In this document: positions 31,820 to 40,770 of the stretch, piece after piece
How the letters are laid out: each line of letters starts with the position of its first letter
How positions within the stretch are numbered: position 1 is the first letter of the stretch
Assembly (NCBI GenBank): GCA_019454125.1
Contig: CP075365.1
Location: 800,218 to 864,217, forward strand
Source of the DNA: Fimbriimonadaceae bacterium
GTDB taxonomy: Bacteria; Armatimonadota; Fimbriimonadia; Fimbriimonadales; Fimbriimonadaceae
Length of the DNA: 64,000 nucleotides
Reading direction: 5' to 3'
Program-made: the position numbers and the translations under genes
Notes under the pieces: generated by a model
Databases searched by the model: none
What the model was told of the DNA's origin: nothing
The model's input: only the letters and a program-made list of their open reading frames with translations

Positions 31820-32899
31820 ATGCCATCCATCTCAAAGGGGCCCTGCGCGCTCCTGGCGGCGCTTGTTTCCTGCCATGCCGCGGCAGACACGCGGGTAATC
31901 GACACGCGAGTGTTCCAGTTCCTCACTCCGAGTGAGACGACGCGCGTCTTGAACGCGATGGTCGCGGAGGCCATCGACGGCCCGCACCGCACCGGCCGCG
32001 AGGCCCACATCGTCTTTACGGGCGGGGCTGTCGTGGAGACCGACGGACCGCTCGTCTTCCGCCCGGACCGGGCCCGCCGTCCGCCGTGCGCTGTGCTGGT
32101 GGTCGAAGGACAGCTCACCGTCAAACCTTCGCCTACCGGCGATTGGTCGGGCGGCGTCGTCCTGTTCGACGGGGTGCGCCCTTCAATGGCCGGGTTCACC
32201 CTCTCAGTCCGTGACTACAACTCGTTGACCAGGCCCCTCTTCGCGGTGAAGTTCTCGGCGAGCCAAGTGTTCTCAGCTGGGGGGAACACGTGGGGCAACG
32301 CCCCGCTCATTGAGACCGAAGGGTCTTTCCGCGAGGCCGCGGTCGTGCTTGCCGACGCTGAATGCGTCAATTTTCGCGGAGGAGTCTTGACCAACAACCT
32401 GGGCCCTGCGCTCGTCGTCAAGCGCATTTCCACCCAGACGCGGGTGAAGTTTGACGGCGTCTTCTTCGATTCCCGCTGTGCCCCGAACGTTTGGCTTGGC
32501 GGCGGGGTGGAGGACACCGTGTTCGAGGACTGCAACTTCACAGTGTGCCGCACACCCGTCATGCAGATCGGTGAGCCTAGCGGCGACGCGCGGAACGTCA
32601 GCGTCCTGCGCGGCCGGGTCGAGCGGTACGACGAGAGCGGGAAGCCGTTAGACTCGCTCGACACCGACCTCGTCGAAGTCGCCCACTATGTGCACGGGCT
32701 GACCTTGGACGCGATCGACGTGCCGAACAGGTTTAGGGCCGCGGTACGCGTGCTCAAGGCGGCGAAGTACGAGGACTGGACGATCCGCCCGGCAAGCCGG
32801 GGCCACAAGTTGCCGGTGAGCTGCCCTTCGGGGACAGCGTTCCCTCGCGGGTCGTTCGGCTCGCTGTCCCCGGTAGAGGGCACGATCGTCCCCGGATAG
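31820..32899 (+). CDS. Beta-helix-like protein with lipoprotein-type signal
   Basis: 359 residues from ATG 31820. The N terminus (MPSISKGPCALLAALVSC) resembles a signal peptide with a lipobox LVSC, unusual for a virion protein. The rest is repetitive short beta-strands with Asn/Gly turns (AVVLADAECVNFRGGVL, VWLGGGVEDTVFEDCNF), like a right-handed beta-helix of a tail spike. Either it is a spike whose hydrophobic start is not a signal, or the lysogen exports it to its surface. Not identifiable further. Confidence 0.5.
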   Translation: MPSISKGPCALLAALVSCHAAADTRVIDTRVFQFLTPSETTRVLNAMVAEAIDGPHRTGREAHIVFTGGAVVETDGPLVFRPDRARRPPCAVLVVEGQLTVKPSPTGDWSGGVVLFDGVRPSMAGFTLSVRDYNSLTRPLFAVKFSASQVFSAGGNTWGNAPLIETEGSFREAAVVLADAECVNFRGGVLTNNLGPALVVKRISTQTRVKFDGVFFDSRCAPNVWLGGGVEDTVFEDCNFTVCRTPVMQIGEPSGDARNVSVLRGRVERYDESGKPLDSLDTDLVEVAHYVHGLTLDAIDVPNRFRAAVRVLKAAKYEDWTIRPASRGHKLPVSCPSGTAFPRGSFGSLSPVEGTIVPG

Positions 32900-32908
32900 T
32901 GCGAGTCC

Positions 32909-32917
32909 CGTAATTGG
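32909..32917 (+). promoter_or_regulatory. CGTANTKGG element before fibre-region gene 2
   Basis: CGTAATTGG; 7 bp separate TAATTG from ATG 32924. Confidence 0.6.
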
Positions 32918-32923
32918 GCGGCA

Positions 32924-34432
32924 ATGCCGATTAACCTCGACCCTCTCGACGGGTGGTTCCCGTTTGGCGTCCGTTCAAACCACTACGACGCGGTGACGAC
33001 GGGTATGACCGGGGGCACCACCTTCCACCACCATGCCGTCGATTGGCTGCCTAACTACCTGCCTGAACCGATCGAGGAGATCGTGCTGGTCTATGGGAAC
33101 TACACGAAGGACGGCACGACCAACAGTGAGGTGGCGACTGCGAACGCGGTTCGGGTCAAGGCCGCCCTCCAAACGATGGTGCCAGGGAACGTCGACGACT
33201 TCAATGACGCGATCGTCAAGTGCGCCTTCGACGGCGACTTCGACGGCGCGAGGATCGCAGCCGGCGCGATCCGTTGCACCGACCCGGTTCCGTTTTTCGT
33301 GGCGCCCGGCGAGCGCTTCCGAGAGCGAGTGTCGATCACGCCGGACACGGGGGGCAGCGCACGGCCGAACGGCGGATCGGTGCACGGGGGGACGGCCGAA
33401 GGCGGCCGAGGTTATGGCGACGGGTACGTCGACGCTGACCGCGCGTACTCGGGCGACCCATGGGACTTCCGCCGCGACCGCAACATCGCTTACAACGCGA
33501 TCGCGTGCCTGGTCCGCACCCCGAGCCGTAAACGCTATCCAACGGTCATGGGCTACACCGACTCGATCGGCCGCGGCGCCGGAGACGCTGGTTGGGGAAG
33601 GTCTACCGGCGGTTACGTGCGGCGCGCTTGCATCGGTCGGTACGGGGCGCTGGTCCACGGCTACGGGGCGGAGAAGCTCTCGACCATCCTCTCCAGGCCG
33701 AACCGTGGGGTGCGAGACCAGATGGCGCGGTTCTGCACCCATGTGCTCTGCCACAACTGGAGGAACGACCTAGCGTCGTTGTCGGCGACCCAGATCATCG
33801 ACAACATCGTGGCTTTCTGCGCCCCTCACGTCGCGGCCGGCCGAAACGTGATCCTGGGCCTGGCGTTACCCGGCACAACTTCGAGCGACGGCTGGGTGAC
33901 CGTCGCGAACCAGAGCTACACGACCGCTGACGAGACAAAGCGCCAGGCAGTGAACAACGCTGGGCGAGAGGGGTCTATCTCAAAGGCGGTCATGGCACGT
34001 GCCAGGCTACTCAACCCTGCCGGATCGCTTGGGCGGATATTTGTCTGGGATCCTTGCGAGGCGGTCGAGGTCAACAAGCAGGGCGTCCTTGCCTTGAACG
34101 GCGGCTACTGGAAGCCAGCGGTCGCATCGATCGTTTTGACTGGCACGGCCGGAGCGGGGACAACGACCACTGCGCTGACGTTGCCGGCAGGCACCTATGC
34201 CACCGACCAGTTCCGCGGAATGGTCGTCGTTAAGGGCGCCGAGTCGAGGACCGTTTGGTACAGCGACTCGACAAAGTGCTACTTCGCGGACGGGTTTACG
34301 TCGCTGGCCCAGGGGGACACGTTCTCGGTCAGGAGCGATGTGCAGACACAGGACGGTGTCCACCCGGCTTCTCCGGGGCACGATGCTGTCGGTACCCATT
34401 TCCAAAGCTTTCTGTCCTCCGTCATGACGTGA
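32924..34432 (+). CDS. Tail fibre-like protein with SGNH hydrolase fold
   Basis: 502 residues. SGNH-type blocks are seen in the middle and end: GYTDSIGRGAG (nucleophile block, with Tyr-Thr before Asp-Ser) and DGVHPASPGHDAVG (Asp-x-x-His). An N-terminal part of about 200 residues is beta-rich and includes a Gly-rich loop. A Thr/Ala-rich strand segment (VLTGTAGAGTTTTALTLPAG) lies between the blocks. This is the last phage gene before the att site and the second putative carbohydrate esterase of the tail. Confidence 0.6.
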   Translation: MPINLDPLDGWFPFGVRSNHYDAVTTGMTGGTTFHHHAVDWLPNYLPEPIEEIVLVYGNYTKDGTTNSEVATANAVRVKAALQTMVPGNVDDFNDAIVKCAFDGDFDGARIAAGAIRCTDPVPFFVAPGERFRERVSITPDTGGSARPNGGSVHGGTAEGGRGYGDGYVDADRAYSGDPWDFRRDRNIAYNAIACLVRTPSRKRYPTVMGYTDSIGRGAGDAGWGRSTGGYVRRACIGRYGALVHGYGAEKLSTILSRPNRGVRDQMARFCTHVLCHNWRNDLASLSATQIIDNIVAFCAPHVAAGRNVILGLALPGTTSSDGWVTVANQSYTTADETKRQAVNNAGREGSISKAVMARARLLNPAGSLGRIFVWDPCEAVEVNKQGVLALNGGYWKPAVASIVLTGTAGAGTTTTALTLPAGTYATDQFRGMVVVKGAESRTVWYSDSTKCYFADGFTSLAQGDTFSVRSDVQTQDGVHPASPGHDAVGTHFQSFLSSVMT

Positions 34433-34507
34433 TCGTGATGAAAAGTGGCTGGGAGAAATGGTCAACATGTGAGCGCGGGGTGGCTGACAGGAGCCGTGTG
34501 GCAATGC

Positions 34508-34572
34508 TGTCACCCCTAGAGCCGCGTCTACTAGTTTGCCGAACCAGGCGACTTCGCACAGGTGTCACCCCT
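34508..34572 (+). repeat. TGTCACCCCT direct repeats beside the att site
   Basis: TGTCACCCCT occurs at 34508-34517 and again at 34563-34572, just left of the tmRNA/tRNA-like end. Short direct repeats flanking an att core are typical of integrase arm sites, but no integrase is in the window to compare. Confidence 0.4.
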
Positions 34573-34586
34573 TGTAACCTGATTCG

Positions 34587-34614
34587 TGGGGTTCAATTCC
34601 CCGCGCCTCCACCA
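34587..34614 (+). other. 3' end of a tmRNA or tRNA gene, probable attachment site (right prophage boundary)
   Basis: TGGGG-TTCAATT-CCCCG forms a T arm and is followed by CGCCTCC, A and CCA, the expected acceptor 3' strand, discriminator and CCA. No matching 5' half (GGGGGCG or GGAGGCG) is found in the preceding 350 bp, so only the 3' end is here. The acceptor strand CGCCTCCACCA is common in ssrA. Phage genes stop on its left and chromosomal ftsY begins 25 bp to the right. The intact gene would be at the left prophage end, outside the window. Confidence 0.65.
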
Positions 34615-34639
34615 GGTTTTGGTGAAGCGCCGCCCTGCG

Positions 34640-35512
34640 CTAGCTGAAGAGGGACGCGGCGAACTTGGCGGCGTCGAAATCCTGCAGGTCTTCGGGCTTT
34701 TCGCCCAAACCGACCAGCTTCACGGGGATGTGGAAGCGGTCCCAGATGCCGATCAAGGCCCCACCCCTTGCGGTGCCGTCCAGCTTCGTCAAGACGAGGC
34801 CGGTGACCCCGGCCACCTGGGTGAACTCTTCCGCCTGGCGGATCGCGTTTTGCCCCGTGTTCGCGTCGAGCACAAGCAGCACCTCGTCCGGCGGTCGGCC
34901 GTGCGCCTTCTCCGCCACCTTTGCCACTTTCTGCAGCTCCTGCATCAGGTTGCCTTTTGTGTGCTGGCGGCCGGCTGTGTCGGCCAAGACGTAGTCGGCC
35001 CCGCGCGCCTTGGCCGCGTTGATGGCGTCGAAGAGGACGCTGGCGGGGTCGGACCCGGGCTGCGCACCGACAAAGTCCGCGCCAGACCGCTCCGCCCACA
35101 TCTCGAGCTGCTCGATGGCGGCCGCCCGGAAGGTGTCGCCTGCGGCCAGAACGACCTTGCGTCCCTCACGGACGAAGCGCGTCGCGAGCTTACCGATGGT
35201 CGTCGTCTTGCCGACCCCGTTGACCCCGACGAAGAGATAAACCGTTGGGTTAGCGATGTGCCGGAAGAGGGCACTCTCCACCTTTTGGTGGAACCGCTCG
35301 CGGATCGCTTCCTCAAGGCGTTGCTTGATCCCCTCTGGGGTCGTGACCCGCTCCTTGCGGACGGCTTCGCGCAGCTCCTGAAGGATTGCCCCCGCAGTCT
35401 CGACGTTGGTGTCCGCCTGCAGCAGGGCCTCCTCAAGCTCCTCGTAGAGTTCCTCGTCGATCACGCCCCGCCCCAAGGCGCGATCGACCCTTTCCATCAG
35501 CCGCTTGAACAC
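34640..35512 (-). CDS. ftsY: Signal recognition particle receptor FtsY
   Basis: 290 residues, GTG start. SRP-type GTPase with a short N domain (VIDEELYEELEEALLQADTNV) and the G domain: GVNGVGKT (96-103), DTFRAAAIEQLE, DTAGR, and TKLDGTARGG near the end. It receives ribosome-SRP complexes at the membrane and delivers nascent membrane proteins to the translocon. The acidic A domain found in longer FtsY proteins is absent. TAACCT lies exactly 6 bp before the GTG, suggesting a leaderless mRNA. Confidence 0.95.
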   Translation of the reverse strand: MFKRLMERVDRALGRGVIDEELYEELEEALLQADTNVETAGAILQELREAVRKERVTTPEGIKQRLEEAIRERFHQKVESALFRHIANPTVYLFVGVNGVGKTTTIGKLATRFVREGRKVVLAAGDTFRAAAIEQLEMWAERSGADFVGAQPGSDPASVLFDAINAAKARGADYVLADTAGRQHTKGNLMQELQKVAKVAEKAHGRPPDEVLLVLDANTGQNAIRQAEEFTQVAGVTGLVLTKLDGTARGGALIGIWDRFHIPVKLVGLGEKPEDLQDFDAAKFAASLFS

Positions 35513-35518
35513 CGGCCT

Positions 35519-35524
35519 AGGTTA
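35519..35524 (-). promoter_or_regulatory. -10 element of ftsY, leaderless spacing
   Basis: TAACCT on the minus strand, followed by six bases and the GTG start codon of ftsY. Confidence 0.5.
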
Positions 35525-35594
35525 CGCCAAGCGCCGACGCCGTCCTTCGCTTAGGCCCCGCAACCTCTTGCCCCCGCGAACCGTTTAGGACTTA

Positions 35595-37286
35595 ATGCTT
35601 GTTCGTCCGTGGCCCTTCTTCGTCGCCGCCACCTTGATGCCCGTGTTCAGTCTGGGCCAGGTGCCTACAGATTTGGAAGCTCAGATCGACAAGATCGCCG
35701 TGGATTGGAACCGCAAAAGCGGCCCCGGGGGCGTGATCGCCGTCGCGCGCGATGGCAAGATGATCTTCTCGAAAAGCTATGGCCTCGCAGACCTTGACCA
35801 TTCGGTTAAAAACACCCCTGACACGGTCATGGATGTCGGCAGCGTCAGCAAGCAGTTCACCGCCATGGCGATCCTCTTGCTGGAAGAGGATGGAAAGCTG
35901 AAAACGAGCGACGAGATCACGAAGTACGTCCCCGAGGTGCCGACCTTCGGAAGGAAGATCACGCTCGACAACCTCTTGCACATGAACAGCGGTCTCCGCG
36001 ACTACTTGAACGTCTGGTTGATCGGCGGTTACGACTTTATCGAGAAGCGGACTTTCGATGATATGCTGCGGACGCTCTCGCGCCAGCAAGGGTTGAACGC
36101 AGACCCTGGCGAAGAGTTCAACTACTGCAACTCCGGTTACGCGCTCATGGCGGTAATCATCGAGCGCGTTTCCGGTAAACCCATCCACACGTTTTGCAAG
36201 GAAAGGATCTTCGAACCGCTTGGTATGAAGAACACGTACTTCGCCTCGGAAGGCGATCTGGTGCAAAAAGATAGGGCGGTCAGCTACGTCATCGGCGCCG
36301 ACGGAAAATGGCGCATGCTCTGGTCCCGACTCGGCACGACCGGTGATGGAGGGCTGCATACGACGGTAGCAGACCTGTTGCTATGGCACGAGAACTTTTA
36401 CGACAACAAGTTGGGGCAGGGCAAGCCCGATCTGATCACTAAGGCTCTATCGCTTACGAAGCTGAATAATGGTCAAGAAAGCCCTTATGCTTACGGCTAC
36501 TTTCTTGATGAGATCGGCGGGAACAAGCGCGTGCAGCACGGGGGAAACTGGCTCGGTTACAATGCGGCGACGGCCCGCTTCCCAGACCACCATCTTTCCA
36601 TCTTTGCCCTAGGCAACGCGGGCGACAACAAAGCGCAGTCGATCGCCGACGAGATCGCCCGCTTTGTGCTTCAAGTGCCTAAGGGCGAGACTCTGAAAGA
36701 GATTGAAGTTCCCGCCGCCGACCTTGAAAAGTATGTGGGGACTTACCGGGTGGGTTCAGGGATAGTGTTGGACGTCACTTTGGAAGGCGGCCGACTTATG
36801 GTGCAGGCGACCGGGCAAGCCAAGTTCCCAGTGTTTCCGATGTCTGCCACGCGCTTCTTCTGGAAGGTAGTGAAGGCTGAAATCGAGTTCAAAGCGGACG
36901 GGAGTTCGGCGACCCTCTTCCAGAACGGCCAAGAAATCGTCTTCAACCGAAGCCAACCCTTTACCCCTTCGCCCGAATTGGTGAAGGATCTTCCGGGTAC
37001 TTACGAAAGCGTCGAAGCGGAAACTTCGCTGACAATCTATAAGGTTGACGGCATGCTTTATGCGGTAAGCGAACGGGATTCGGAAGCCGTTCCCGTCACA
37101 CTTTCCTCGAGTGACCGCGCGACGATCCAGGGCTTAGGAGCCGACTTGATGAAAGACGCGACCGGTAAAGTGCGTGGCTTCTTACTTGACTTTGGCCGGG
37201 CAAAGGGCATTCGGTTCGTCAAGGCCAAGAGCTCGGTGGTTCCTGAGCCGCCTGAGGACAAAGCTAAGGCTGCGGAAGGGAAGTGA
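35595..37286 (+). CDS. Serine hydrolase, beta-lactamase class C-like
   Basis: 563 residues with a signal peptide (MLVRPWPFFVAATLMPVFSLG). Class C-type active-site motifs: SVSK (Ser83, Lys86), YCN (Tyr177 to Asn179) and HGG near residue 315. The catalytic domain ends at about residue 380; the last 180 residues are a beta-rich accessory domain, as in esterase or D-aminopeptidase relatives of penicillin-binding proteins. Exported; substrate unknown, and antibiotic hydrolysis cannot be claimed. Its 3' end overlaps the convergent neighbour by 23 bp. Confidence 0.85.
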   Translation: MLVRPWPFFVAATLMPVFSLGQVPTDLEAQIDKIAVDWNRKSGPGGVIAVARDGKMIFSKSYGLADLDHSVKNTPDTVMDVGSVSKQFTAMAILLLEEDGKLKTSDEITKYVPEVPTFGRKITLDNLLHMNSGLRDYLNVWLIGGYDFIEKRTFDDMLRTLSRQQGLNADPGEEFNYCNSGYALMAVIIERVSGKPIHTFCKERIFEPLGMKNTYFASEGDLVQKDRAVSYVIGADGKWRMLWSRLGTTGDGGLHTTVADLLLWHENFYDNKLGQGKPDLITKALSLTKLNNGQESPYAYGYFLDEIGGNKRVQHGGNWLGYNAATARFPDHHLSIFALGNAGDNKAQSIADEIARFVLQVPKGETLKEIEVPAADLEKYVGTYRVGSGIVLDVTLEGGRLMVQATGQAKFPVFPMSATRFFWKVVKAEIEFKADGSSATLFQNGQEIVFNRSQPFTPSPELVKDLPGTYESVEAETSLTIYKVDGMLYAVSERDSEAVPVTLSSSDRATIQGLGADLMKDATGKVRGFLLDFGRAKGIRFVKAKSSVVPEPPEDKAKAAEGK

Positions 37287-38037
37287 CGACCAGGTTCTTC
37301 GGGCCATAAATCCGAAGCCGACCAGCGTCGGAACCTTTATCAAGATCAAGGATCGGAAAACCGTCGTCTTCTTGGATAAGGACACGACCGTTCTTCCCAG
37401 TACTGTCCGTGGTTAAGACCGCGCCAAGGTTGCCGTTGTTGGTGTGGGCGGCGAACCGGGGAAGGCCGCGGTCGTCAACGCCCATCGTGGCAAGGCTCCT
37501 ACGCTTTTTTGTGACGCTGAAGCCGGGATTGTTGCCAGATTTCATAAGGAGCGCCACGTCGCTTGAGTTACGAACCTCTATACTACCGCCGTCTCCTTCG
37601 GCCCTCAAAAGTGCGACCGGGGAGCCGTTACTTAGGATGCTAAAACCTGCGCTTTCATTAAGGATTGCAAAGGTGGTGCCTGTGCGGCCTTTGGCTTCGA
37701 CAGTTTCTGCGCTTAAGGCGCGGAAAGCCGCGCGTGCCGCTTGAAAGTTCGTGGCTTCCAGGGCTTCGCACCGGGCGCGGCCCGCCTCGATCTGAGTGGC
37801 TCCGACGTAGCTCGACTGGGTGCGGTTTGCGGTCAAGCTGTCCGTGGTGGTGGACGTCGCACGAAGGGTGCCGACGGTTATGGTGTCCGCGTAAATGTTA
37901 CGCGGATAAGTTTGGCTTTGCTGTTGCGAAAAGCCCGTCGTGAAAAGGGCGACCAGCACGAGAGCCATGACGGCAGCGGCAATCTGGTAGAGCCTTGTTG
38001 TGCGCTCGAGGCGAGCGATCCGGTCTTCAAGTGACAT
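37264..38037 (-). CDS. Membrane-anchored envelope protein
   Basis: 257 residues. A short coiled N terminus (MSLEDRIARLERTTRL) is followed by a membrane span (AAAVMALVLVALFTTGF). The long exterior part has helical and beta repeats (TITVGTLRATSTTTDSLTA, GTTFAILNESAGFSILSNGSPVALLRAEG), recalling phage-tail-like collagen or pyocin knob surface proteins. No family recognised. Start at 38037 is preceded by TACTTT and TAGGA at short distance, consistent with a very short leader. Confidence 0.6.
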   Translation of the reverse strand: MSLEDRIARLERTTRLYQIAAAVMALVLVALFTTGFSQQQSQTYPRNIYADTITVGTLRATSTTTDSLTANRTQSSYVGATQIEAGRARCEALEATNFQAARAAFRALSAETVEAKGRTGTTFAILNESAGFSILSNGSPVALLRAEGDGGSIEVRNSSDVALLMKSGNNPGFSVTKKRRSLATMGVDDRGLPRFAAHTNNGNLGAVLTTDSTGKNGRVLIQEDDGFPILDLDKGSDAGRLRIYGPKNLVVTSLPQP

Positions 38038-38086
38038 TCCTAAAAGTAGACGGCGGATCGACCGGTTGATTTCTCACCCGGGCCGC

Positions 38087-39883
38087 TTATTCTGCGACTT
38101 TGAGGACGCTGAGGAAGGCTTCTTGAGGCACTTCGATGCTGCCAATGTTCTTCATACGCTTCTTTCCTTCCTTTTGCTTCTCGAGTAGTTTGCGCTTCCG
38201 AGTGACGTCGCCGCCGTAGCACTTTGCAATAACGTTCTTTCGAAACGGTTTGATGACGTCCGCAGCAATAACCCGCGCTCCGATGGCCGCCTGAATCTTG
38301 ACTTCATATTGCTGACGGGGAACGACCTTGCGCAATTGTTCGACAATCGCGCGGCCGCGTGGATACGAAAACTGCTTGTTCACGATGAACGACAAAGCGT
38401 CAACTGCGTCGCCATTAAGCAGGATATCGACCTTGACGAGCTCGCTCTGTTGATAATCAGCAAGTTCGTAGTCAAATGAGGCATAGCCTTTTGTCATCGA
38501 CTTGAGCTTATCGAAGAAGTCGAGGAGGATTTCGGCTAGCGGTAACGTGTAATAGAGCATGGCCCTATTGGGAGAAGGCCATTCCGTGCGCTTATAGGTT
38601 CCCCTGCGTTCTTGGCAAAGCGTCATTACGGTTCCGACATAGTCATTGGGAACCATAATGGTCGCATCGACCGTCGGTTCTTCGATGAATGCGATGTGGT
38701 TCGGATCGGGCATCTCGCTAGGGTTGCTCACGTGGTCGACTACACCAGAAGAACGGTGGACAAGATAGTCCACGCTGGGCGCGGTAAGAATGAGGTCTAA
38801 GCCGAATTCGCGCTCTAATCGCTCACGCGCGATCTCCATATGGAGCAGCCCCAAGAAGCCGCACCTAAACCCGAATCCGAGAGCCGCAGAAGTTTCTGGT
38901 CCGAACGTTAGTGAAGCGTCGTTAAGTTGGAGTTTTTCGATGGCCTCTCGAAGATCGTTGTACTGGTCGGCATCCGTAGGATAGAGGCCGCAGAAGACCA
39001 TAGGTTTCGCCTTTCGATAACCCGGAAGGGGCTCGGTCGCCGCGTTTTCAGCCAGAGTGACGGTGTCGCCGACAGAGGCGTCCCCAATCGTCTTGATGGC
39101 GCCAGTGATAAATCCAACTTCACCGGTTTCCAGTGCCGTGCCACGCTCCAACTTCGGGCGGAACACGCCGACTTCGTCCACATCAAAAGACTTGCCGGTG
39201 GACATCATTTTGATTCGGTCGCCCGGTTTGACACAACCGTCCTTAACGCGGACATAGGCGACGGCACCTTGGTACGTGTCAAAGTGGGAATCGAAGATCA
39301 AGGCCCGGAGCGAGGCGTCCGCGTTTCCGTTCGGTGGCGGGATCCTTTCGACGACTGCCTCTAGGATCTCTTCAATGCCAAAACCTGTCTTGGCAGAGCA
39401 GGGGATCGCATCTGTCGCATCGAGGGCGAGGGCATTCTCGATCTCTTCCCGAGCCATGATGGGGTCCGCGTGGGGAAGATCCATCTTGTTGATCAGGGGG
39501 ATGATCTCAAGGTTTTGGTTCATCGCCATGGAGGCGTTCGCAATAGTTTGTGCTTCGACACCCTGGGTGGCGTCCACCACCAAGAGAGCTCCTTCACACG
39601 CATAGAGTGCGCGCGAGACCTCGTAAGTGAAGTCGACGTGGCCAGGGGTATCGATTAGATTGAACTGATATTCTTCGCCGTTCTTTGCGGTATAAGCAAG
39701 GCGAACAGCGGTCATCTTAATGGTAATACCGCGTTCGCGCTCGAGATCCATGGTATCGAGCATCTGCTCCTGTGCATTGCCGCGCACGTGCCCGCAACGC
39801 TCCAGGATTCGATCGGCCAAAGTCGATTTGCCATGGTCGATGTGCGCGATGATGCAGAAGTTGCGGATATGCGACTGATCCAT
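38087..39883 (-). CDS. lepA: Elongation factor 4 (LepA)
   Basis: 598 residues, the usual length. Translational GTPase with G1 AHIDHGKST (13-21), [15 protein letters not shown], and NKMDLP; C-terminal LepA-specific domain with [16 protein letters not shown]. It back-translocates or remodels stalled ribosomes. It lies in reverse orientation between the envelope protein and a PEP-CTERM gene, from which it is separated by a terminator hairpin. Confidence 0.97.
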   Translation of the reverse strand: MDQSHIRNFCIIAHIDHGKSTLADRILERCGHVRGNAQEQMLDTMDLERERGITIKMTAVRLAYTAKNGEEYQFNLIDTPGHVDFTYEVSRALYACEGALLVVDATQGVEAQTIANASMAMNQNLEIIPLINKMDLPHADPIMAREEIENALALDATDAIPCSAKTGFGIEEILEAVVERIPPPNGNADASLRALIFDSHFDTYQGAVAYVRVKDGCVKPGDRIKMMSTGKSFDVDEVGVFRPKLERGTALETGEVGFITGAIKTIGDASVGDTVTLAENAATEPLPGYRKAKPMVFCGLYPTDADQYNDLREAIEKLQLNDASLTFGPETSAALGFGFRCGFLGLLHMEIARERLEREFGLDLILTAPSVDYLVHRSSGVVDHVSNPSEMPDPNHIAFIEEPTVDATIMVPNDYVGTVMTLCQERRGTYKRTEWPSPNRAMLYYTLPLAEILLDFFDKLKSMTKGYASFDYELADYQQSELVKVDILLNGDAVDALSFIVNKQFSYPRGRAIVEQLRKVVPRQQYEVKIQAAIGARVIAADVIKPFRKNVIAKCYGGDVTRKRKLLEKQKEGKKRMKNIGSIEVPQEAFLSVLKVAE

Positions 39884-39961
39884 GGTTCGGCGGCTAGCTG
39901 AGTTTACCGTTCCGGTTCGGGAGGGGCCGCGCCGATCCCGGCTCAGCCAGAAAAGAAGATG

Positions 39962-39992
39962 GCCCCGGCAGACACTAAGGGTCTGCCGGGGC
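39962..39992 (-). terminator. Terminator after the PEP-CTERM gene
   Basis: On the minus strand GCCCCGGCAGAC pairs perfectly with GTCTGCCGGGGC around a 7-base loop and is followed by CATCTTCTTTT, a U-rich tract. Confidence 0.75.
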
Positions 39993-40024
39993 GGTACCCG
40001 CCCTTTTTGACGAAGGGCGCGGGC

Positions 40025-40618
40025 TTACGCCTTTCGGCGGCGGGCGACGAGCGCGGCGATGCCAGCGCCGAGGGCCACCATGGTGGCGGGCTCAGGAGTC
40101 GCGGAAGACGTGAACGAGGCGGTGTAGCTCTCGATCGCGCCGTTCTGGATCGCGTTGGCAAGGCTGAAGGAGAAGGTCTCTTGGGAAAGGCCAGTCGGGA
40201 CGCGCGGGCCGCTGAACTGAACGTTATCGGCCGTGATCTTAGAAGCGCCGACGCCGAGGGCTCGGACGAAAGTGCCGCTGTCGAAGGTGATCGTGAAGAT
40301 CGGGCTGTTCGGGTCGGCATCGTAGAACTTGATATTGCCGGGCCCCATCCGATAGATACCGGGGATGACGAAGGTCAAGGCGACTTCGCTAAAGGTAAAG
40401 GTGGCGTTCTCAGTCTGGCCGCCGCCGGTGAAGCCGGGGGTAATCAACGTGAGGCCGGGCTTGTCCCAGCCGCCGCTCAGAGTCTCCTTCGCGAGGTCGA
40501 AGGCGAAAAGCGGCTCTGCGCTGGTCGTAGACGGGTCAGCGAAAGTGGCCATCGTGAACTGGGCGCTCGAAATCGCGGCGCCTGCAATCACGGCAATAAG
40601 GGCAGAACAACGAAGCAT
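40025..40618 (-). CDS. PEP-CTERM sorted exported protein
   Basis: I choose ATG 40618 (197 residues), which has GAGGAG just upstream; earlier in-frame ATGs exist at 40639 and 40657. A signal peptide (MLRCSALIAVIAGAAISSAQ) opens the protein. The C terminus carries the PEP-CTERM signal: TPEPATM, a hydrophobic helix VALGAGIAALVA, then RRRKA. Proteins with this tail are cut and anchored by an exosortase and often relate to extracellular polysaccharide. The middle is beta-rich. An exosortase gene is not in this window. Confidence 0.85.
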   Translation of the reverse strand: MLRCSALIAVIAGAAISSAQFTMATFADPSTTSAEPLFAFDLAKETLSGGWDKPGLTLITPGFTGGGQTENATFTFSEVALTFVIPGIYRMGPGNIKFYDADPNSPIFTITFDSGTFVRALGVGASKITADNVQFSGPRVPTGLSQETFSFSLANAIQNGAIESYTASFTSSATPEPATMVALGAGIAALVARRRKA

Positions 40619-40770
40619 CTTCTCCTCTCGAACCTTCATGACGCCACGTTGCGCCACTTTTGAGAGGGTACCAGACCTTTTTAAGGCCGTGATGCCAATC
40701 CGAGGCTATTGGGACCACGTGCGACAAATCTGGTCTTTGCACGTGGTCGGTTAAAACGACTGGCTTTTCG

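Noticed and set aside
34240-34614. Complete tmRNA gene
   Set aside because: Only the 3' T arm and acceptor strand are present; no matching 5' acceptor strand or tag-coding region in the preceding 350 bp.
34439-34647. Plus-strand frame running across the att site
   Set aside because: Crosses the tmRNA/tRNA 3' end into chromosome; no family and no start signal.
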